Position numbers and translations under genes: made by a program
Assembly: GCA_963728535.1 (NCBI GenBank)
Contig: CAVSKK010000001.1
Span: 2,108,001 to 2,172,000 of the forward strand
Direction of reading: 5' to 3'
From: VAXT01 sp963728535
GTDB taxonomy: Bacteria > Actinomycetota > Thermoleophilia > Gaiellales > Gaiellaceae
DNA length: 64,000 bases
Notes under the pieces: model-generated
Databases searched by the model: none
What the model was told of the DNA's origin: nothing
What the model saw: the letters and a program-made list of their open reading frames with translations, nothing else
Shown here: positions 63,032 through 64,000 of the stretch, piece after piece
How the letters are laid out: each line of letters opens with the position of its first letter
Position numbering within the stretch: position 1 is the stretch's first letter

Positions 63032-63395
63032 CCGGGTCCTGTTCGTTTGCATCGGGAACGCGGGCCGCTCGCAGATGGCACAGGCCTTCTACGAGCGAGC
63101 CGGTGGCGAAGCCCGTTCGGCCGGCAGTCGCGCAGAGGACAAGCTCCATCCCGAGGTCGTCGAAGCGATGCGCGAAGTCGGGATCGACCTCGACGGGCGT
63201 GTGCCGCACCAGCTCGCGCAAGAGGACGTCGAGTGGGCCGAGCTCGTCGTGACGATGGGCTGCGGAGACGCCTGCCCCATCCTGCCCGGTAAGAAGTATC
63301 TCGACTGGAACCTTCAGGATCCGATGGGGATGCCGATCGAGGTCGTACGCAAGATCCGCGACCGGATCGCCGGGCTCGTCGACGAGCTTCCCTAG
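63021..63395 (+). CDS. arsC: Arsenate reductase, LMW-phosphatase fold
   Basis: 124 residues from TTG 63021. The catalytic loop is VLFVCIGNAGRSQMAQAF (C-x5-R), followed later by ELVVTMGCGDACPILPGKKY and the acid loop WNLQDPMGMP. Thioredoxin-linked ArsC has CTGNSCRS; this one lacks the second Cys of the loop but keeps a pair in GCGDAC. Reduction may therefore use mycothiol or the distal Cys pair. Eleven bases overlap arsR, giving a two-gene operon. Confidence 0.9.
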   Translation: MPASRVLFVCIGNAGRSQMAQAFYERAGGEARSAGSRAEDKLHPEVVEAMREVGIDLDGRVPHQLAQEDVEWAELVVTMGCGDACPILPGKKYLDWNLQDPMGMPIEVVRKIRDRIAGLVDELP

Positions 63396-64000
63396 TCCGG
63401 GACCGGCCGCGTGGCGGCCACGGCGTCGAGCTGGTTCGCGTGATAGAGGACGGCAGCCTCGGCCGTGCGCGCCGTTCGGCTGTCGTGGTGCGATCCGACA
63501 GCGTGCAAGAGCTCGGTGCGGACGGCGGCCTCGAGCGGCGCGGCGCGCTCTTCGATCAGGCGCAGTCCGAGGTGCACGTGCCCGAGCAGCCGCCCCTCCT
63601 CGGTCGGGCGGAAGGCCGGTCCGCGCGTGAGCTCGACGGTGCGTCCGACGTCGTGCAACAGCGCCGCGGCCAGCAAGAGGTCGGAGCGCAGCCGCGGATG
63701 GAGCTGGGCGACCTCGCGGCAGATCGTCGTCACGCCGACCGTGTGTTCGAGCAGTCCTCCGGCGTAGCTGTGATGCCCCTCGACCGTCGCCGGTAGGGAG
63801 CGCAGCCGGCCGCGCAGCTCGTCGTCGGCGAAGAATCGCCCGACGGCGGCCTTCAGGCCCGGGTGCGAGATCTCGGCGGCCAGGAACTCGAGGAAGCCGT
63901 CGAGCTCGGCGGCATCGCGTCTCATGGCCGGCGTGAGCGAGGCCGGGTCGAGATCTTCCGCCGGCTCGAGTGAGCGCACCTCGAGCTGGAGGCGATCTCG
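63392..64000 (-). CDS. YhaM-like HD-domain exoribonuclease family protein (5' end outside window)
   Basis: At least 202 residues, open to the right edge, where RDRLQLEVRSLEPAEDLDPA looks like the end of an OB-fold. The HD domain has EGHHSYAGGLLEHTVGVTTI, LLLAAALLHDVGRTVEL, GRLLGHVHLGLRLIEER and ELLHAVGSHH, giving all metal-binding His/Asp. Similar domain order occurs in YhaM/CBF1 3'-5' exoribonucleases. Ends convergently with arsC, with a four-base overlap. Confidence 0.85.
   Translation of the reverse strand, partial: RDRLQLEVRSLEPAEDLDPASLTPAMRRDAAELDGFLEFLAAEISHPGLKAAVGRFFADDELRGRLRSLPATVEGHHSYAGGLLEHTVGVTTICREVAQLHPRLRSDLLLAAALLHDVGRTVELTRGPAFRPTEEGRLLGHVHLGLRLIEERAAPLEAAVRTELLHAVGSHHDSRTARTAEAAVLYHANQLDAVAATRPVPD

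Overview
The window is 64 kb of high-GC bacterial chromosome around the replication origin. Start codons are often GTG or TTG, genes overlap by 1-4 bases, and the gene content is actinobacterial (short ccm/hem operon, DUF1385, RsbW-type kinase, PASTA and proline-rich envelope proteins, CcsA/HemX before hemA). The best guess is a deep-branching Actinomycetota lineage such as Thermoleophilia; this is inferred from content, not from a search.

1-12.5 kb is the classical origin block. gyrA (cut by the window edge), gyrB, a DciA-like gene, recF, dnaN and dnaA run leftward. rpmH, rnpA, yidD, yidC, jag, rsmG, parA and parB run rightward. The 316-base dnaA-rpmH gap holds a perfect DnaA box and is the likely oriC. 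gyrB and dnaN carry frameshifts that are most likely sequence errors.

12.5-31 kb is mostly cell envelope: a secreted PQQ-propeller/PASTA protein, tRNA-Ile, an L,D-transpeptidase, a CPBP protease, MscS, a class A PBP and a Ser/Thr kinase that both end in long polyproline tails, two glycosyltransferases, MoeA, an M28-like membrane protein, a two-component system followed by an HtrA protease, and an RsbW-like kinase behind a sigma-B-like promoter.

31-44.3 kb holds tightly packed operons. The first is TreT, a divergent GT20, moaC, mogA and a UbiA prenyltransferase. A small lower-GC island with two palindromic repeats follows. Then comes a cytochrome c maturation plus heme operon (ccmABC, a CcmD-like peptide, hemX, hemA, hemC, hemD), continuing into a SAM hydrolase and a methyltransferase.

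44.4-48.6 kb is a four-gene sugar ABC importer operon in which every gene is broken by many small frameshifts. The protein signal stays intact in alternating frames, so a local consensus-quality problem is more likely than old decay.

48.6-64 kb is mixed housekeeping: tRNA-Phe, YdcF-like, GT2, a DHFR-like reductase, a PhoX-like protein, a phosphoesterase, OsmC, RarA, an M20 peptidase, NAD salvage genes (pncB and a nicotinamidase-like gene), a single-span FtsH, methylmalonyl-CoA epimerase, an ECF-like sigma factor, a degenerate YchF paralogue, an arsR-arsC pair and a partial YhaM-type HD protein. Divergent from arsR, sharing its putative operator, is an 18-codon gene for a peptide with three CC pairs and an excellent Shine-Dalgarno. 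It is the most novel-looking element here and may be a miniature thiolate metalloid-binding peptide.
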